Origin: an uncultured Anaerosacchariphilus sp.
GTDB lineage: Bacteria; Bacillota; Clostridia; Lachnospirales; Lachnospiraceae
Length of the DNA: 5,745 bases
Assembly (NCBI GenBank): GCA_934402125.1
Contig: CAKRTY010000112.1
Coordinates: forward strand, 1-5,745
Direction of reading: 5' to 3'
Shown here piece by piece: positions 4,904 through 5,745 of the stretch (positions are counted from its first letter, which is position 1; each line of letters begins with the position of its first letter). The notes under the pieces were generated by a model. That model had not been told where the DNA came from and ran no database searches. It saw only the letters and a list, made by a program, of their open reading frames with translations. The position numbers and the translations under genes are program-made.

Positions 4904-5745
4904 ATGAACCGAGTACCGAACAACAAAAAAGTCATCTTTATCTTAAGCGCCCTCTGCTGCCTTCTGCTGGTGGGCGCAAATCTCTATCAGCAGAAGACCT
5001 GGCGGAGTATGGACTTAATCCTCTGCATGGGACAGAGCAATATGAGCGGAGCTGGCGGGGACGCTTCGGAAGCGCCCGGGCTCACCGAAGGGGCGGGCTA
5101 TGAGTACCGGGCTGTGACCGATCCGGATACCCTGCACGTGCTTTCAGAGCCCTTTGGGGAAAAGGAAAACCGGGGTGCCATGGACGACACCGAGCTTCTG
5201 GAGCGCAAGGGAAGCCTGGTGACCGCCTTTGTAAACGCCTATTATGAGCAGACGAAGGTTCCGGTGGTGGCGGTCTCCGCGTCCCGGGGAAGCTCTTCTC
5301 TGAACGGCTGGAATACCAAGGGACTGCGGGAAGAGGCGGCGGATCGCCTCGCCGCGGCGAAGGAGTGCATGAAGAAGGAGAAAATCCATGTGCGCCATAC
5401 CTATATGCTCTGGTTTCAGGGCGAGGCGGACGCCAACCTGAAGGCTACAAAGGAAGAATATGAGACGGGTCTGCGCACCCTGGTTTCCTATATGGAGGAG
5501 CAGGGCGTGGAGAAATGCTTTGTGATAGAGCTGGGGCCGGATTTGGAGGATCCGGGAAAGCACCGGGAGGTAATGGAGGCGCAGCTGGAGAGCTGTGAAA
5601 AAAATGAAGATATGATCCTCGTGTCCGTCCTTCCGGCAGAACTTCTGGATCCGGAGCTGAGAGACGTATTGGGGATTCATTATGGACAGGAAGCGTTGAA
5701 CCAGATTGGGGCGGACGCCGGAAAAAATGCGGGAGAGTATGTGAA
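4904..5745 (+). CDS. SGNH/sialate O-acetylesterase (SASA)-like hydrolase, 3' partial
   Basis: The reading frame is open from the ATG to the window edge (280 codons), so the true C-terminus is missing. GGAG (4894-4897) lies 6 nt before the start. Residues about 10-28 are strongly hydrophobic after a basic N-terminus (RVPNNKK), acting as a signal peptide or a single membrane anchor. The two cysteines there do not form a good lipobox, so the protein should act outside the membrane. The domain matches the SASA/CE6-like SGNH esterases: DLILCMGQSNMSGAG carries the nucleophile Ser45, ASRGSSSLNGW is at 126-136, WFQGEAD at 170-176, and IHYGQEALNQIG has the probable catalytic His259. Relatives remove O-acetyl groups from sugars such as sialic acid or xylan, but the substrate here cannot be read from sequence. 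The usual Asp three residues before the His is Leu256. No transporter or glycosidase partner is visible in the window. Confidence 0.85.
   Translation, partial: MNRVPNNKKVIFILSALCCLLLVGANLYQQKTWRSMDLILCMGQSNMSGAGGDASEAPGLTEGAGYEYRAVTDPDTLHVLSEPFGEKENRGAMDDTELLERKGSLVTAFVNAYYEQTKVPVVAVSASRGSSSLNGWNTKGLREEAADRLAAAKECMKKEKIHVRHTYMLWFQGEADANLKATKEEYETGLRTLVSYMEEQGVEKCFVIELGPDLEDPGKHREVMEAQLESCEKNEDMILVSVLPAELLDPELRDVLGIHYGQEALNQIGADAGKNAGEYV

Noticed and set aside
4912..4965. Lipoprotein signal at the N-terminus of the SASA-like protein
   Set aside because: The adjacent cysteines Cys18-Cys19 are preceded by A-L, not by the small residue required just before the lipobox cysteine. They also sit in the middle of the hydrophobic stretch.
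5144..5680. Minus-strand open frame of 178 codons opposite the SASA-like gene
   Set aside because: The plus-strand frame through the same stretch has the SASA motifs, a promoter and a ribosome site. The opposite frame shows no recognisable family features.

Overview
The window looks like chromosomal DNA from a low-to-mid GC Firmicute, most likely a Clostridia member of the Lachnospiraceae type. The evidence is strong AGGAGG-type ribosome binding sites, vegetative sigma-A-like promoters with 17-bp spacers, a tRNA gene without an encoded CCA, an ECF-type thiamine transporter (ThiT) behind a TPP riboswitch, and codon use of about 50% GC. This placement is inference. No mobile element, CRISPR array, rRNA or phage gene was seen.

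Layout, left to right. A tRNA-Thr(CGT) gene (5-77, +) ends at a bidirectional terminator shared with the convergent exodeoxyribonuclease III gene exoA (127-879, -). An AT-rich gap (880-1023) holds overlapping promoters that face each other, for exoA to the left and arginyl-tRNA synthetase argS (1024-2790, +) to the right. After the argS terminator comes a single regulator-like gene (2920-3852, +). It encodes an XRE-type DNA-binding domain, two membrane helices and a C-terminal bacterial PH-like domain. A strong stem-loop (3863-3899) separates it from the convergent thiT gene (3930-4604, -).

The 4605-4903 gap is densely regulatory. It carries a thiT promoter, a TPP riboswitch aptamer and an expression platform in which the thiT Shine-Dalgarno can be buried in a hairpin followed directly by seven U residues. 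Back-to-back with the thiT promoter is a near-consensus promoter reading right. It drives a membrane-anchored or secreted SGNH/sialate O-acetylesterase-type protein (4904 to beyond the window end).

Functionally these are mostly independent transcription units. tRNA-Thr and ArgS serve translation, ExoA serves base-excision repair, and ThiT performs TPP-controlled thiamine salvage. The membrane XRE/PH protein and the SASA-like hydrolase are accessory functions of unknown substrate or signal. No wholly new system was recognised. The points most worth a second look are the architecture and abrupt codon-use change of the XRE/PH protein, the compact thiT riboswitch platform, the unusual ThiT features and the non-canonical catalytic acid position of the SASA-like protein.
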